Positions 29,028 through 43,368 of a DNA stretch of 64,000 nt are shown here, piece after piece. Source of the stretch: Isoptericola cucumis (GTDB lineage Bacteria > Actinomycetota > Actinomycetes > Actinomycetales > Cellulomonadaceae). The stretch is from contig NZ_BMDG01000004.1 in NCBI RefSeq assembly GCF_014635665.1, positions 124,001-188,000 of the forward strand, read 5' to 3'. Each line of letters starts with the position of its first letter. Within the stretch, counting starts at the first letter, position 1. Both the position numbers and the translations under genes were made by a program. The notes beneath the pieces are model-generated. The model saw nothing but the letters and a program-made list of their open reading frames with translations, searched no databases and was not told where the DNA came from.

Positions 29028-29170
29028 ACCTCCGCCGCGGCGACGTCAGGTCCCGGCGTCATCGGGCCCTGACGCCGTCTCACGGCCAGAGACGTGTCAG
29101 GGGTCACCCCGGCGCGGGCCTACGATGAGAGGCAGGCACCGGCGCGGTGCCGGGGACGGGGAGGCAGAGC

Positions 29171-29995
29171 ATGACGGTCCTTCAGGACATCGTCGCGGGG
29201 GTCCGCGAGGACCTGGCCGTACGTCAGGCACGCACGCCGCTGGACCAGCTGAAGGAACGTGCGGCCCGGGTGCCCGGAGCGCTCGAGTGCTGCAGCCGGC
29301 TGCTGTCGGAGGACCGGGTCGCGGTGATCGCCGAGGTGAAGCGCTCCAGCCCGAGCAAGGGTTCGCTGGCGCCGATCGCCGACCCCGCGTCGCTCGCCGA
29401 GGAGTACGCCAGCGGGGGAGCGAGCGTGATCTCGGTGCTCACCGAGCAGCGCCGGTTCGGGGGCAGCCTCGCCGACCTGGACGCCGTCCGGGCCCGCGTG
29501 GACGTGCCCGTGCTGCGCAAGGACTTCGTCGTGACCCCGTACCAGGTCTGGGAGGCCCGCGCGCACGGGGCGGACGTCGTCCTGCTCATCGTGGCGGCCC
29601 TCGAGCAGACCGTGCTCACCTCCCTGGTCGAGCGGGTGCACTCGCTCGGCATGACCGCGCTCGTCGAGGCGCACACGGCCGACGAGGTCGCGCGCGCCCT
29701 GGACGCCGGGGCTCGCGTGGTCGGCGTCAACGCCCGCGACCTCAAGACGCTCGAGGTCGACAGGACGACGTTCGCGCGGCTCGCGCCGCTGATCCCGGAC
29801 GACGTCGTGCGCGTCGCGGAGTCGGGCGTGCGCGGTCCGCACGACGTCCTGGACTACGCCCGCGCGGGCGCGCACGCCGTGCTCGTGGGGGAGGCGCTGG
29901 TGACCGACGGCGCTCCCCGACGCTCGGTCGCCGACCTCGTCGCGGCGGGGCAGCACCCGGCCGTGTGGTCGGTGCGCCCGGCAGCGAAGCCCTGA
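29171..29995 (+). CDS. trpC: Indole-3-glycerol phosphate synthase
   Basis: A 274-residue TIM barrel that closes the indole ring in tryptophan synthesis. Visible motifs are [13 protein letters not shown] (catalytic Lys), [61 protein letters not shown] and [12 protein letters not shown] 29171 was preferred to an upstream GTG because GGGGAGG (about 29158-29164) lies at the right distance and the family begins at [15 protein letters not shown] at about 29122-29127 may be its -10 box. It is followed by trpB after 125 bases. Confidence 0.96.
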   Translation: MTVLQDIVAGVREDLAVRQARTPLDQLKERAARVPGALECCSRLLSEDRVAVIAEVKRSSPSKGSLAPIADPASLAEEYASGGASVISVLTEQRRFGGSLADLDAVRARVDVPVLRKDFVVTPYQVWEARAHGADVVLLIVAALEQTVLTSLVERVHSLGMTALVEAHTADEVARALDAGARVVGVNARDLKTLEVDRTTFARLAPLIPDDVVRVAESGVRGPHDVLDYARAGAHAVLVGEALVTDGAPRRSVADLVAAGQHPAVWSVRPAAKP

Positions 29996-30120
29996 CGGGC
30001 CGGCGCCCGCCGGCCGTCCAGGCCTTCGCCTGCGCCCGAGCCGTCCGACCCGACCCGCCTGACCCGACCCGAACCTGACCTGAAGCTGAACCGCCCGACC
30101 CGAACCTCGAGGGAGACCCT

Positions 30121-31452
30121 GTGCCCGACCAGCCCGTGCGGGACGCGCTGACCGAGTCCCTGGCGCACCAGGTGCTCGGCCGCCTCGCCGACGTGCAGGG
30201 GCCGTACTTCGGCGACTTCGGTGGCCGTTTCGTGCCCGAGGCGCTCATCGCGGCGCTCGACGAGCTGGAGACCGAGTACCGCAAGGCGCTCGGCGACCCG
30301 GCGTTCACCGGCGAGCTGGCCCGGCTGCACCGTGAGTACACCGGCCGGCCGTCGCCCCTGACCGAGGTGCCGCGCTTCGCGGAGCACTGCGGGGGCGCCG
30401 AGGCGGGCCACCGGGTCTTCCTCAAGCGGGAGGACCTCAACCACACCGGCTCGCACAAGATCAACAACGTCCTCGGCCAGGCGCTCCTGGTCAAGCGCAT
30501 GGGCAAGACCCGCGTCATCGCCGAGACGGGCGCAGGTCAGCACGGCGTCGCCACGGCGACCGCGGCGGCGCTGCTCGACCTCGAGTGCGTCGTCTACATG
30601 GGCGAGGAGGACACGCAGCGGCAGGCGCTCAACGTCGCCCGCATGCGCCTGCTCGGCGCCGAGGTGGTCCCCGTGACGATCGGCGCGCGCACGCTCAAGG
30701 ACGCGATCAACGAGGCGCTGCGCGACTGGGTCGCCAACGTGGAGACCACGCACTACCTGCTCGGCACGGTCACCGGGCCGCACCCGTTCCCCGAGATGGT
30801 GCGCGAGTTCCACCGCATCATCGGGGAGGAGGCGCGCGAGCAGATCCTCGAGCGCGCCGGCCGCCTGCCCGACGCCGTCGCGGCGTGCGTGGGCGGCGGG
30901 TCCAACGCGCTGGGCATCTTCAACGCCTTCCTGGACGACGACGCCGTCGTCCTGTACGGCTTCGAGGCCGGCGGCGAGGGCGTCGACAGCGGCCGGCACG
31001 CGGCCCGGTTCTCCGGCGGCGCGCCCGGCGTGCTGCACGGCGCGCGGTCCTACCTGCTGCAGGACGACGACGGGCAGACGCTGCCCAGCCACTCCGTGTC
31101 GGCGGGGCTCGACTACCCGAGCGTCGGGCCGGCGCACTCCTGGCTGCACGACCTCGGCCGCGCCGCGTACGAGCCCGTGACCGACGACGAGGCCATGGAG
31201 GCGTTCCGACTGCTGTGCCGCACCGAGGGCATCATCCCGGCCATCGAGTCCGCGCACGCGCTCGCCGGCGCGCTGCGGCTCGGGCGCCGGGCCACCCAGG
31301 AGGGCCGGACGGGCCAGGTGTTCCTGGTGAACCTGTCGGGCCGCGGGGACAAGGACGTGGCGACGGCGGGCCGCTGGTTCGGCCTGCTCGACGACGCCGG
31401 GACGCACGACGCCGGGCAGGACGCCGGGCACGCCACGGAGGGGGACCGGTGA
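30121..31452 (+). CDS. trpB: Tryptophan synthase beta chain
   Basis: A 443-residue PLP enzyme that joins indole and serine. The conserved start [16 protein letters not shown] is present, the PLP Lys lies in [14 protein letters not shown], the phosphate-binding loop is [10 protein letters not shown], and the C-terminal LSGRGDKD is intact. The last ~20 residues ([14 protein letters not shown]) are a repeat-like tail. GTG 30121 is preceded by GAGGGAGA (about 30108-30115). The leader is strongly C-rich. It overlaps trpA by four bases (GTGA). Confidence 0.97.
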   Translation: MPDQPVRDALTESLAHQVLGRLADVQGPYFGDFGGRFVPEALIAALDELETEYRKALGDPAFTGELARLHREYTGRPSPLTEVPRFAEHCGGAEAGHRVFLKREDLNHTGSHKINNVLGQALLVKRMGKTRVIAETGAGQHGVATATAAALLDLECVVYMGEEDTQRQALNVARMRLLGAEVVPVTIGARTLKDAINEALRDWVANVETTHYLLGTVTGPHPFPEMVREFHRIIGEEAREQILERAGRLPDAVAACVGGGSNALGIFNAFLDDDAVVLYGFEAGGEGVDSGRHAARFSGGAPGVLHGARSYLLQDDDGQTLPSHSVSAGLDYPSVGPAHSWLHDLGRAAYEPVTDDEAMEAFRLLCRTEGIIPAIESAHALAGALRLGRRATQEGRTGQVFLVNLSGRGDKDVATAGRWFGLLDDAGTHDAGQDAGHATEGDR

Positions 31453-32345
31453 GCGGGACGACGGGGACGGCAGCACCGGCGGACATGGCGGCCCCCGCCA
31501 CCGGCTCGCGCACGGGCGACCGCATCGAGGCGCTGCGCGCGGAGGGCCGTGCCGCGCTGATCGGCTACCTGCCGATCGGCTTCCCGGACGTCGAGCGCTC
31601 CGTCGAGGCCGTCCTCGCGATGGTCGACGCCGGAGTGGACGTCGTGGAGCTCGGCATGCCGTACACGGACCCCGTGATGGACGGCCCGGTGATCCAGCGG
31701 GCCGCCGAGGCGGCCCTGGCGGGCGGCGTCCGCGCGCGCGACGTGCTCCGGTTCGCGGAGGCCGTCGCGGAGCACACCGGCGGCCGGGTGCCCGCGCTCG
31801 TCATGAGCTACTGGAACCTGGTCCTGCGCTACGGCGTCGACCCGTTCGCCCGGGACCTGGCCGCCGCGGGCGGCGCGGGGGTCATCACGCCCGACCTCAT
31901 CCCGGACGAGGGCGCCGACTGGATCGCCGCGTCGGACGCCCACGGCCTCGACCGTGTCTTCCTGGTCGCCCCGAGCTCGACGACCGAACGCCTGCGGCTC
32001 ACCGCCGCGGCCTCGCGCGGGTTCGTGTACGCCGCCTCCACCATGGGCGTCACGGGCGCCCGCGAGCAGGTGGGCGAGCGCGCCGAGCAGCTGGTCGCGG
32101 ACACGCGCGCCGCGGGTGCGGAGCGTGTCTGCGTGGGACTCGGCGTGTCCACGGGCGACCAGGCGGCCGAGGTCGGCCGGTACGCCGACGGCGTGATCGT
32201 CGGCTCGGCGCTGGTGCGGACGCTGCTCGACGACGACACCCCGTGGGCGGCCCGGCTCGACGCCCTGCAGGCCCGCACCGCCGACCTCGCGGACGGCGTC
32301 CGCCGGGCTCGGCCCGGCGCGGCCTCGCGAGGGACGCGGTCGTGA
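31449..32345 (+). CDS. trpA: Tryptophan synthase alpha chain
   Basis: A 298-residue TIM barrel that splits indole-3-glycerol phosphate and passes indole to TrpB. It has [31 protein letters not shown] with the catalytic residues, [38 protein letters not shown] and [11 protein letters not shown]. The N-terminal ~25 residues are Ala/Thr-rich and not part of the barrel. Start and stop both overlap neighbours by four bases, so trpB, trpA and lgt are translationally coupled. Confidence 0.96.
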   Translation: MSGTTGTAAPADMAAPATGSRTGDRIEALRAEGRAALIGYLPIGFPDVERSVEAVLAMVDAGVDVVELGMPYTDPVMDGPVIQRAAEAALAGGVRARDVLRFAEAVAEHTGGRVPALVMSYWNLVLRYGVDPFARDLAAAGGAGVITPDLIPDEGADWIAASDAHGLDRVFLVAPSSTTERLRLTAAASRGFVYAASTMGVTGAREQVGERAEQLVADTRAAGAERVCVGLGVSTGDQAAEVGRYADGVIVGSALVRTLLDDDTPWAARLDALQARTADLADGVRRARPGAASRGTRS

Positions 32346-33385
32346 CCGGGCTGACGGCCGCCGTGCACGCGGCGATCCCGAGCCCGCCGGAGCACACCTG
32401 GTACCTCGGTCCGGTGCCGCTGCGCGCCTACGCGCTGGCGATCCTTGCGGGCATCGTCGTCGCGGTGTGGATGACCATGAGGCGCTGGGTGGCGCGGGGC
32501 GGTATCGCCGACGACGTGCTGGACATCGCGTTCTGGGCGGTCCCGTTCGGCATCGTCGGCGGGCGGATCTACCACGTGTTCAGCACGCCGGACCCGTACT
32601 GGGGCGAGGGCGGCGACCCCGTCAGCGCGCTCTACGTCTGGGAGGGGGGCCTCGGTATCTGGGGCGCCGTGGCGCTGGGCGGTGTCGGCGCCTGGATCGG
32701 CTGCCGCCGCAAGGGCGTGAGCCTCGCCGTCTTCGCCGACGCGCTCGCCCCCGGCCTCCTCGTCGCTCAGGCCGTCGGCCGCCTCGGCAACTGGTTCAAC
32801 CAGGAGCTCTTCGGCGCCCCCACCACCCTGCCGTGGGGCCTGCAGATCGACCCGGCGTACTTCCCGGTGGACCCGGCGACCGGGGCGGCCTACGCGGAAG
32901 GTACCCTCTTCCATCCGACGTTCCTCTACGAGATGATCTGGAACCTTGCAGCAGCAGCGTTCTTGATCTGGCTCGACCGTCGGTACAGGCTGGGTCATGG
33001 AAGGGTATTCTGGGCCTACGTCGCGGTCTATACTCTCGGCAGAGTCTGGATCGAGATGCTCCGCATCGACACCGCCGAGCACGTGCTCGGGCTCCGGTTG
33101 AACGTGTGGACGTCGATCATCGTGGGTCTCGGGGCCGTCGTGGCGTTCGTCGTCATCGGCAGGCTCCGGTCCGGCCGTGAGGCCGGGGTCTGGCTGCCCG
33201 GTCGTGCTCCGGCCGGAGCCGCGGACGAGGCCGACGAGCAGGACAGCAACGAGCAGCACAGCGAGCACGACGGCGCCGACGACAACGGCGCCGACCGGGC
33301 GGACATCCCCGCAGGGGGTGACGGCCCGGACCGCGCGGACGTGGACGCTGCCGGGCCCGACAAGGGACCGGCAGCCCACTCCTGA
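32342..33385 (+). CDS. lgt: Prolipoprotein diacylglyceryl transferase
   Basis: A 347-residue membrane enzyme that transfers diacylglycerol from phosphatidylglycerol to the lipobox Cys of prolipoproteins. Conserved parts are WYLGPVPLRAYALAIL, GIVGGRIYHV, VWEGGLGIWGAV, the signature LGNWFNQELFG and HPTFLYEMIWN, among about seven membrane segments. The C-terminal ~60 residues form a long acidic cytosolic tail (Asp, Glu, Asn, Gly), a common actinobacterial extension. trpCBA-lgt-pyk linkage is conserved in actinobacteria. Confidence 0.96.
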   Translation: MTGLTAAVHAAIPSPPEHTWYLGPVPLRAYALAILAGIVVAVWMTMRRWVARGGIADDVLDIAFWAVPFGIVGGRIYHVFSTPDPYWGEGGDPVSALYVWEGGLGIWGAVALGGVGAWIGCRRKGVSLAVFADALAPGLLVAQAVGRLGNWFNQELFGAPTTLPWGLQIDPAYFPVDPATGAAYAEGTLFHPTFLYEMIWNLAAAAFLIWLDRRYRLGHGRVFWAYVAVYTLGRVWIEMLRIDTAEHVLGLRLNVWTSIIVGLGAVVAFVVIGRLRSGREAGVWLPGRAPAGAADEADEQDSNEQHSEHDGADDNGADRADIPAGGDGPDRADVDAAGPDKGPAAHS

Positions 33386-33393
33386 GGTGATCA

Positions 33394-33422
33394 CGGGCCC
33401 TGGGGTACCTCCCCGGGGCCCG
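33394..33422 (+). terminator. Hairpin terminator after lgt
   Basis: A 12-bp stem (33394-33405 with 33411-33422, one T-G pair) and a 5-base loop lie 9 bases after the lgt stop, separating the trp-lgt operon from gltBD. Confidence 0.6.
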
Positions 33423-33511
33423 CGGCGCCCGAGTTCCGACGGGCCGACGACGTCCCGACCACCCATGAGCATGACGCGCCCGCGTGCGGGCGTGGATGGA
33501 GGACGGTGTTG

Positions 33512-38072
<4,561 letters not shown>

Positions 38073-38080
<8 letters not shown>

Positions 38081-39539
38081 CCCCCGAGGATTCCTGAAGG
38101 TGCGGGAGCGCGAGCTCCCGCCGAGCCGTCCGGTCGAGGTGCGCCTGCGCGACTGGAAGGACACGCACGCCCACCGCGAGGACGGGCAGCCGTTCCTCAA
38201 GGAGCAGGCGGGCCGCTGCATGGACTGCGGCATCCCGTTCTGCCACCAGGGCTGCCCGCTGGGCAACCTCATCCCGGACTGGAACGACCTGGTCTGGCGC
38301 GGCCAGTGGGCCGACGCCGTCGAGCGCCTGCACGCGACGAACAACTTCCCGGAGTTCACCGGGCGGGTCTGCCCGGCGCCGTGCGAGACGAGCTGTGTGC
38401 TCGGCATCAACCAGCCGGCCGTGACCATCAAGAACGTCGAGGTCTCGATCATCGACGAGGCGTTCGCCCGCGGGCTGGTCACGCCCCAGGTGCCCCAGCG
38501 TCTCACCGGGTCGACGGTCGCGGTGGTCGGCTCCGGCCCCGCCGGGCTCGCCGCCGCCCAGCAGCTCACCCGCGCGGGGCACACGGTCGTCGTCTACGAG
38601 CGCGACGACGCCGTCGGTGGCCTGCTGCGGTACGGCATCCCGGACTTCAAGCTCGAGAAGACGCACATCGAGCGCCGGCTGGAGCAGATGGAGGCGGAGG
38701 GCACCCGGTTCCGGCCGGGGGTCGAGATCGGCCGCGACATCACCTGGGACGCGCTGCGCCGTCGCTTCGACGCGGTCGTGGTGGCCACCGGGGCGACGGT
38801 CCCGCGTGACCTGCGGCTGCCGGGGCGCGAGCTCGCCGGCGTCCACTTCGCCATGGACTTCCTCACCCCCGCGAACAAGGCGGCGGCGGGGAACCCGGTG
38901 CCCGGTGCGCCGAGCGCCGCGGGCAAGCACGTCGTCATCATCGGCGGCGGCGACACCGGTTCGGACTGCCTCGGCACGTCGTTGCGGCAGGGGGCGGCGA
39001 GCGTCACCACCCTCGCGATCGGCAAGCAGCCGCCGCTCGAGCGCACCGCGAACCAGCCGTGGCCGACGGACCCGATCCTGTTCGAGGTGTCGTCGTCCCA
39101 CGAAGAGGGCGGCGAGCGCACCTTCCTCGCCTCGACGGTAGAGTTCGTCGGTGGCGACGACGGGTCGGTGACGGCTCTGCGTGTCGCCGAGACCGAGTAC
39201 CTGCCGGACGGCCGCCGGGCACCCAAGCCGGGCACCGAGCGGGAGATCCCGGCCGACCTGGTGCTGATCGCGATGGGCTTCACCGGCCCGGAGACGGACC
39301 GCATCACCGAGCAGACGGGCATCGACCTGACCGGCCGTGGCCTCGTGCGTCGCGACGACGACTACGCGTCGAGCGTCCCCGGCGTCTACGTCACGGGTGA
39401 CGCGGGCCGCGGGCAGTCGCTGATCGTGTGGGCGATCGCCGAGGGCCGCGCCACCGCGGCCGCGGTGGACGCCTATCTGCAGGGCAGCACCGAGCTGCCC
39501 GCCCCGGTGGGGCCGCGGACGGTCGCGCTGCGGGGTTGA
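38073..39539 (+). CDS. gltD: Glutamate synthase small subunit
   Basis: A 488-residue NADPH:FAD oxidoreductase that passes electrons to GltB. The N-terminus holds two 4Fe-4S Cys sets, [17 protein letters not shown] and CPAPCETSC. The FAD-binding motif is [14 protein letters not shown], the NADPH-binding motif [13 protein letters not shown], and the second FAD site [21 protein letters not shown] 38073 lies inside the end of gltB with TGGAGGTGG just upstream, giving coupled translation and matched subunit amounts. A hairpin follows the stop. Confidence 0.97.
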
Positions 39540-39562
39540 GCAGGACGAGGATGTAGCAGTAC

Positions 39563-39585
39563 CCGGGTGCCGGACGGGCACCCGG
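39563..39585 (+). terminator. Hairpin terminator after gltD
   Basis: A perfect 9-bp G+C-rich stem (CCGGGTGCC and complement) with a 5-base loop lies 23 bases after the gltD stop. Confidence 0.55.
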
Positions 39586-39633
39586 TGCCGGCCCCGGCTC
39601 GCGCCGGGACCGTTCGACGACGAGGCTGGAGAC

Positions 39634-41073
39634 ATGCGCAGAGCGAAGATCGTGTGCACCATCGGACCCGCGACCGCGACCCCCGCCAAGCTCCGGGAGC
39701 TGGTGGACGCGGGCATGGACGTGGCCCGGATCAACCGGAGCCACGGTGAGCAGGCGGAGCACGAGGCCGTCTACCAGGGTGTACGGACTGCGGCGAAGGA
39801 GGCCGGCCGCAACGTCGCCGTCCTCGTCGACCTGCAGGGCCCGAAGATCCGGCTGGGCCGGTTCGAGGGCGACCAGAAGCACCACCTGAACGAGGGCGAC
39901 ACCTTCACCATCACGACCGAGGACGTCGTGGGCACCCGTGAGCTGGTGTCGACGACCCACAAGGGGCTGCCGGGCGACGCACGCGTCGGGGACCCGATCC
40001 TCATCGACGACGGCAAGGTGCGCGTGCGCGTCACCGCGGTCGAGGGCCCGCGCGTGGTCACGACGGTCGAGGTCGCCGGTCCCGTCTCGAACAACAAGGG
40101 CCTGAACCTGCCCGGCGTCGCGGTCTCCGTGCCCGCGCTGTCGGAGAAGGACACCGACGACCTGCGGTGGGCGCTGCGCATGGGCGCCGACCTCATCGCG
40201 CTGTCGTTCGTGCGGTCCGCCAAGGACTACGACGACGTCGCGGCGATCATGGAGGAGGAGGGCCGCACGGTCCCCGTCATCGCCAAGATCGAGAAGCCCC
40301 AGGCGGTGGACAACCTCGAGGAGGTCGTCGCGGCTTTCGACGGCTTCATGGTGGCCCGCGGCGACCTGGCGGTCGAGATGCCGCTCGAGCAGGTTCCGCT
40401 CGTGCAGAAGCGCATCGTCGAGCTGGCCCGTCGCAACGCCAAGCCGGTGATCGTCGCGACGCAGGTGCTGGAGTCGATGACCACCAGCCCGACCCCGACG
40501 CGTGCGGAGGCCTCCGACTGCGCCAACGCGGTGCTCGACGGCGCGGACGCGGTCATGCTCTCGGGCGAGACCAGCGTCGGCGACTACCCGATCGTCACCG
40601 TGGAGACCATGGCGCGGATCATCACCGCGACGGAGGAGATGGGCCGCGAGCGGATCGCGCCCCTCGGCTCCACGCCGCACACCCGCGGCGGTGTCATCAC
40701 CCGGGCTGCCGCCGAGATCGGCGAGACGCTCGGCGTGAAGTACCTCGTGACGTTCACCCAGTCGGGCGACTCCGCCAAGCGGATGTCCCGCCTGCGGGCC
40801 GGGATCCCGCTGCTGGCCTTCACGCCGGAGGAGAGCGTGCGCAACGTCCTCGCGCTCACCTGGGGCACCACCACGTACCAGGTGCCCAAGGTGGGCAGCG
40901 TGGACGCGATGGTGGGTCAGGTCGACTCCACCCTGCAGGCGAACGGCCTCGCCGAGCCGGGCGACCGCGTGGTGATCGTCTCGGGCGCTCCGGTGGGCGT
41001 GCCCGGCTCGACGAACTCCATCCTGGTGCACAAGGTCGGCAGCCACGGGGACCTCTCCGCGATCACCGAGTGA
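39634..41073 (+). CDS. pyk: Pyruvate kinase
   Basis: A 479-residue glycolytic enzyme converting phosphoenolpyruvate and ADP to pyruvate and ATP. It shows RRAKIVCTIGPAT, DVARINRSHG, VLVDLQGPKIR, VIAKIEKPQAVDN with the catalytic Lys, VARGDLAVEMPLEQVP for metal binding and ATQVLESMTTSPTPTRAE. The C-terminal allosteric domain ends at HKVGSHGDLS. The stretch at residues 26-31 reads DVARIN followed by RSHG, where RLNFSHG is more usual. The start lacks a strong ribosome binding site (GAGGCTGGAGAC at 39622-39633 is closest). Transcription ends at a strong shared hairpin. Confidence 0.97.
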   Translation: MRRAKIVCTIGPATATPAKLRELVDAGMDVARINRSHGEQAEHEAVYQGVRTAAKEAGRNVAVLVDLQGPKIRLGRFEGDQKHHLNEGDTFTITTEDVVGTRELVSTTHKGLPGDARVGDPILIDDGKVRVRVTAVEGPRVVTTVEVAGPVSNNKGLNLPGVAVSVPALSEKDTDDLRWALRMGADLIALSFVRSAKDYDDVAAIMEEEGRTVPVIAKIEKPQAVDNLEEVVAAFDGFMVARGDLAVEMPLEQVPLVQKRIVELARRNAKPVIVATQVLESMTTSPTPTRAEASDCANAVLDGADAVMLSGETSVGDYPIVTVETMARIITATEEMGRERIAPLGSTPHTRGGVITRAAAEIGETLGVKYLVTFTQSGDSAKRMSRLRAGIPLLAFTPEESVRNVLALTWGTTTYQVPKVGSVDAMVGQVDSTLQANGLAEPGDRVVIVSGAPVGVPGSTNSILVHKVGSHGDLSAITE

Positions 41074-41121
41074 GCACACCGGCGGGCGGCGCGCGCTGAG
41101 CCGCCGTCCCGCCGCCCGCGC

Positions 41122-41172
41122 ACGACGCCGGGGTGCACCGCAGGTCCCGCCTGCGGTGCACCCCGGCGTCGT
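41122..41172. terminator. Bidirectional terminator, perfect 23-bp stem
   Basis: 41122-41144 is the exact reverse complement of 41150-41172, with a 5-base loop. It lies between the convergent pyk and serine hydrolase genes and can stop transcription from both sides; its right arm ends 4 bases before the hydrolase stop codon. Confidence 0.85.
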
Positions 41173-41175
41173 CTC

Positions 41176-42927
41176 TCAGCGTTCGACGAGCCGCCAGCTC
41201 TCGGCGTCGAAGGCGTCCGGTGTCCGCTCGCCGTCGAGCAGGGTGCCCGAACCGGTCCGGGCGACGACGCCGTCGACGAACACGCCCCGGCCCAGGTAGG
41301 CCGGGTCGGTGGTGGTACGCCACCTCAGCAGGAGGTCGCCGGGCGGCAGGTCCGCTCGCACCTGCGTCCAGCGGCGCGTGCCCGACCCGGCGACCGCACC
41401 GTCGTGCTCGGTCATGCTGCCGCGGTCGCGCACGACGAACGGCAACGGGTCCCACGTCTCGCCGCCGTCGGCGGAGGTCTCGAGGTGCAGCGGGTCGGAC
41501 TCCTCCGTGTCGAGGTACAGGTCGAACCGGAGCCGGGCGCCGTCCGCGGGGACCTGGAGCGCCGTGGTCAGCGTCGACGTCGTGGCGTTCGTGTCCCCGG
41601 AGAACCAGGCGTCGGCGCCGCGGCGCGGCTCGACGCCCTGGGCGTACGCGAGACCGCGCGCCCACTCCCGGCGGGCGATGTTGTTGCTGCCCGAGTCCCG
41701 CGACGGGTGGACCCGGTTCGTGAGCAGGATCGCGAAGGCGTGGGCGTCGAAGTCGATGACCAGCGACGTGCCGGTGTAGCCGGTGTGCCCGGCCGTGCGC
41801 GGCCCGGACATCGCGTCCATGTACCACCGCTGGTCGAGCTCGAAGCCGAGGCCGTGCTCGTCGCCGGGGAACGCGGTGGTGAAGTTGGTGATCATGAGCT
41901 CCACCGACCGCTTGTCCAGGATCCGCTGCTTGGCGTAGCTGCCGCCGTTGAGCAGCGCCTGCGACAGCACCGCCATGTCGTGGGCGGTCGAGAAGATCCC
42001 GGCGTGCCCGGCGACGCCGCCGAGGGACCAGGCGTTCTCGTCGTGCACCTCGCCGCGCACGGCCCCGCGCGGCGGGCTCGCCTGGTACTCGGTCGCGGCC
42101 GTGCGGTCCACCTGGGTGGGGTTGAACCCGGTGTCCGACATGCCGAGCGGCCCGGTGATGCGCTCGGCGACGACCTCGTCGAGGGGCGCGCCCCGCAGCT
42201 CCTCCACGAGCACGCCGAGGGTGATGAGGTTGAGGTCGCTGTACCGGTAGACGGTGCCGGCCGGGTCGTCCAGCGGTTGCGCCATGACCGCGGCGATGCG
42301 CGACTGCTCGTCGGGGTAGCGGCTCCACAGCGGCACCCAGGCGACGAACCCGGAGGTGTGGGTGAGCAGGTGGCGCACCGTCACGTCCTGCTTGCCGCCG
42401 GCCGCGAACTCGGGCAGGTAGGTGGCGACCGGCTCGTCGAGGGTGACCCGTCCCTCCTCGACGAGCTGGACGACCGCGATCGACGTGAACAGCTTCGTCA
42501 CCGACGCCATGTCGAAGATGGTGTCCTCGGCCGTCGGGACCCGCTGGTCCTCGGGCAGGGGCACGCCCTCGTCCCCGAAGGCCACCGCGTACCCGCTGGC
42601 GTCCGTGCGCACCACGTGCCCCTCGTAGCCCATCAGCCCGACGGCGCCCGGGTACATGGCGTACGTCCCGTCGGGCTCGGGGACCTCGTGCGCGCGGACC
42701 TGGGCGACGGCGGCCTCGATCGGTGCCGGGTCGAGGCCGACGTCCGCGGGGTCGGCCTGGCTCAACGTGGTGCGGGGTGGCATGAACTGCACGGGTCCTC
42801 CTTGCGGGTCGCCCGGGGGGACGTCGGTGGCCGACGCGGTCGCGGCGGCGAGGGGTGCGGCCACCAGTGCGGCCACCAGTGCGGCTCCCAGGCCGCCCGC
42901 GGCCAGTGCATGGCTGTCCTTGCGCAT
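41176..42927 (-). CDS. Secreted serine hydrolase (class C beta-lactamase-like)
   Basis: A 583-residue exported protein. The signal peptide has MRKD, a hydrophobic core of about 22 residues and the cleavage site TASA-TD near residue 33. The beta-lactamase/DD-peptidase fold follows with nucleophile SVTK (142-145), the Tyr motif YSDLN (229-233) and the late AGHTGYTG box. After about residue 440 comes a beta-rich domain (LRFDLYLDTEESDP, then WDPLPFVVRDRG) that may bind wall polymers or sugars. Activity may be D-peptidase, esterase or N-acetylmuramyl-related; it is not necessarily a resistance enzyme. A ribosome binding site (GGAAGGA) lies upstream. Confidence 0.88.
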   Translation of the reverse strand: MRKDSHALAAGGLGAALVAALVAAPLAAATASATDVPPGDPQGGPVQFMPPRTTLSQADPADVGLDPAPIEAAVAQVRAHEVPEPDGTYAMYPGAVGLMGYEGHVVRTDASGYAVAFGDEGVPLPEDQRVPTAEDTIFDMASVTKLFTSIAVVQLVEEGRVTLDEPVATYLPEFAAGGKQDVTVRHLLTHTSGFVAWVPLWSRYPDEQSRIAAVMAQPLDDPAGTVYRYSDLNLITLGVLVEELRGAPLDEVVAERITGPLGMSDTGFNPTQVDRTAATEYQASPPRGAVRGEVHDENAWSLGGVAGHAGIFSTAHDMAVLSQALLNGGSYAKQRILDKRSVELMITNFTTAFPGDEHGLGFELDQRWYMDAMSGPRTAGHTGYTGTSLVIDFDAHAFAILLTNRVHPSRDSGSNNIARREWARGLAYAQGVEPRRGADAWFSGDTNATTSTLTTALQVPADGARLRFDLYLDTEESDPLHLETSADGGETWDPLPFVVRDRGSMTEHDGAVAGSGTRRWTQVRADLPPGDLLLRWRTTTDPAYLGRGVFVDGVVARTGSGTLLDGERTPDAFDAESWRLVER

Positions 42928-43168
42928 CGTCAGGGTCCTTCCTGCCTCATGCTGCAGACGTCGGCGGCGGCGTCGTCGCCGTCACCGGAGCGACGGCTCG
43001 GTCGCCGCCGCCGAGGAGCCGGCGCGGCCGCCTCGTCGCGGGCGCGCGGATCCGGGTGTGTGAAAAGTTGCCGTCAAGTGCTGACCACCTGAAAGTTACC
43101 GACGCACCGGTGCGGGGGCAAGGGCGGCGGCGCGGCCGCGGGACGACCGTGGCGCTGCGGCGGTGAGG
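42928..43168. other. Intergenic region between serine hydrolase and attL
   Basis: No credible gene. On the minus strand TTGACG (43077-43072) could be a -35 box for the serine hydrolase gene, but no good -10 hexamer follows at 17-18 bases. The region is ordinary host-like, very G+C-rich sequence apart from an A/T-richer patch at about 43058-43096. Confidence 0.4.
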
Positions 43169-43191
43169 GTGCCCCGGGCGGGATTCGAACC
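43169..43191. other. attL core, 23-bp direct repeat
   Basis: GTGCCCCGGGCGGGATTCGA plus ACC, identical to 53250-53272. It is a remnant of the T-arm and 3' acceptor strand of the minus-strand tRNA; the rest of the tRNA is absent here. Confidence 0.9.
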
Positions 43192-43201
43192 GAGCGGCCC
43201 C

Positions 43202-43338
43202 CGTGGAACCGGGAAGACGCAGGTAGACAGGATATCGGCCTGACCTGCACCGGAGCATTCACCCTGTAGACACTCGCAGACACCCGCGTACTCTCGTAGT
43301 TCCACGCCCAGTTCCACGAGCGGATTTCCCGTTCCACG
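43202..43338. promoter_or_regulatory. Cluster of GTTCCACG sites, likely integrase arm sites (attL side)
   Basis: GTTCCACG occurs at 43299-43306, 43311-43318 and 43331-43338, and inverted (CGTGGAAC) at 43202-43209. Copies recur near attR. Repeats at both element ends just inside the cores are typical of arm-type sites bound by the N-terminal domain of tyrosine integrases. Confidence 0.55.
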
Positions 43339-43368
43339 GCCGGGCATCTAACACGGGAGACGAGCTCT

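Noticed and set aside
41176-42927. Beta-lactam resistance gene
   Set aside because: The fold is that of class C enzymes, but many such secreted proteins are D-peptidases or esterases and an added C-terminal domain makes resistance an unsafe call.
43169-43191. Second tRNA gene at attL
   Set aside because: Only the T-arm and 3' acceptor strand are present; D-arm and anticodon are missing, so it is an att remnant.
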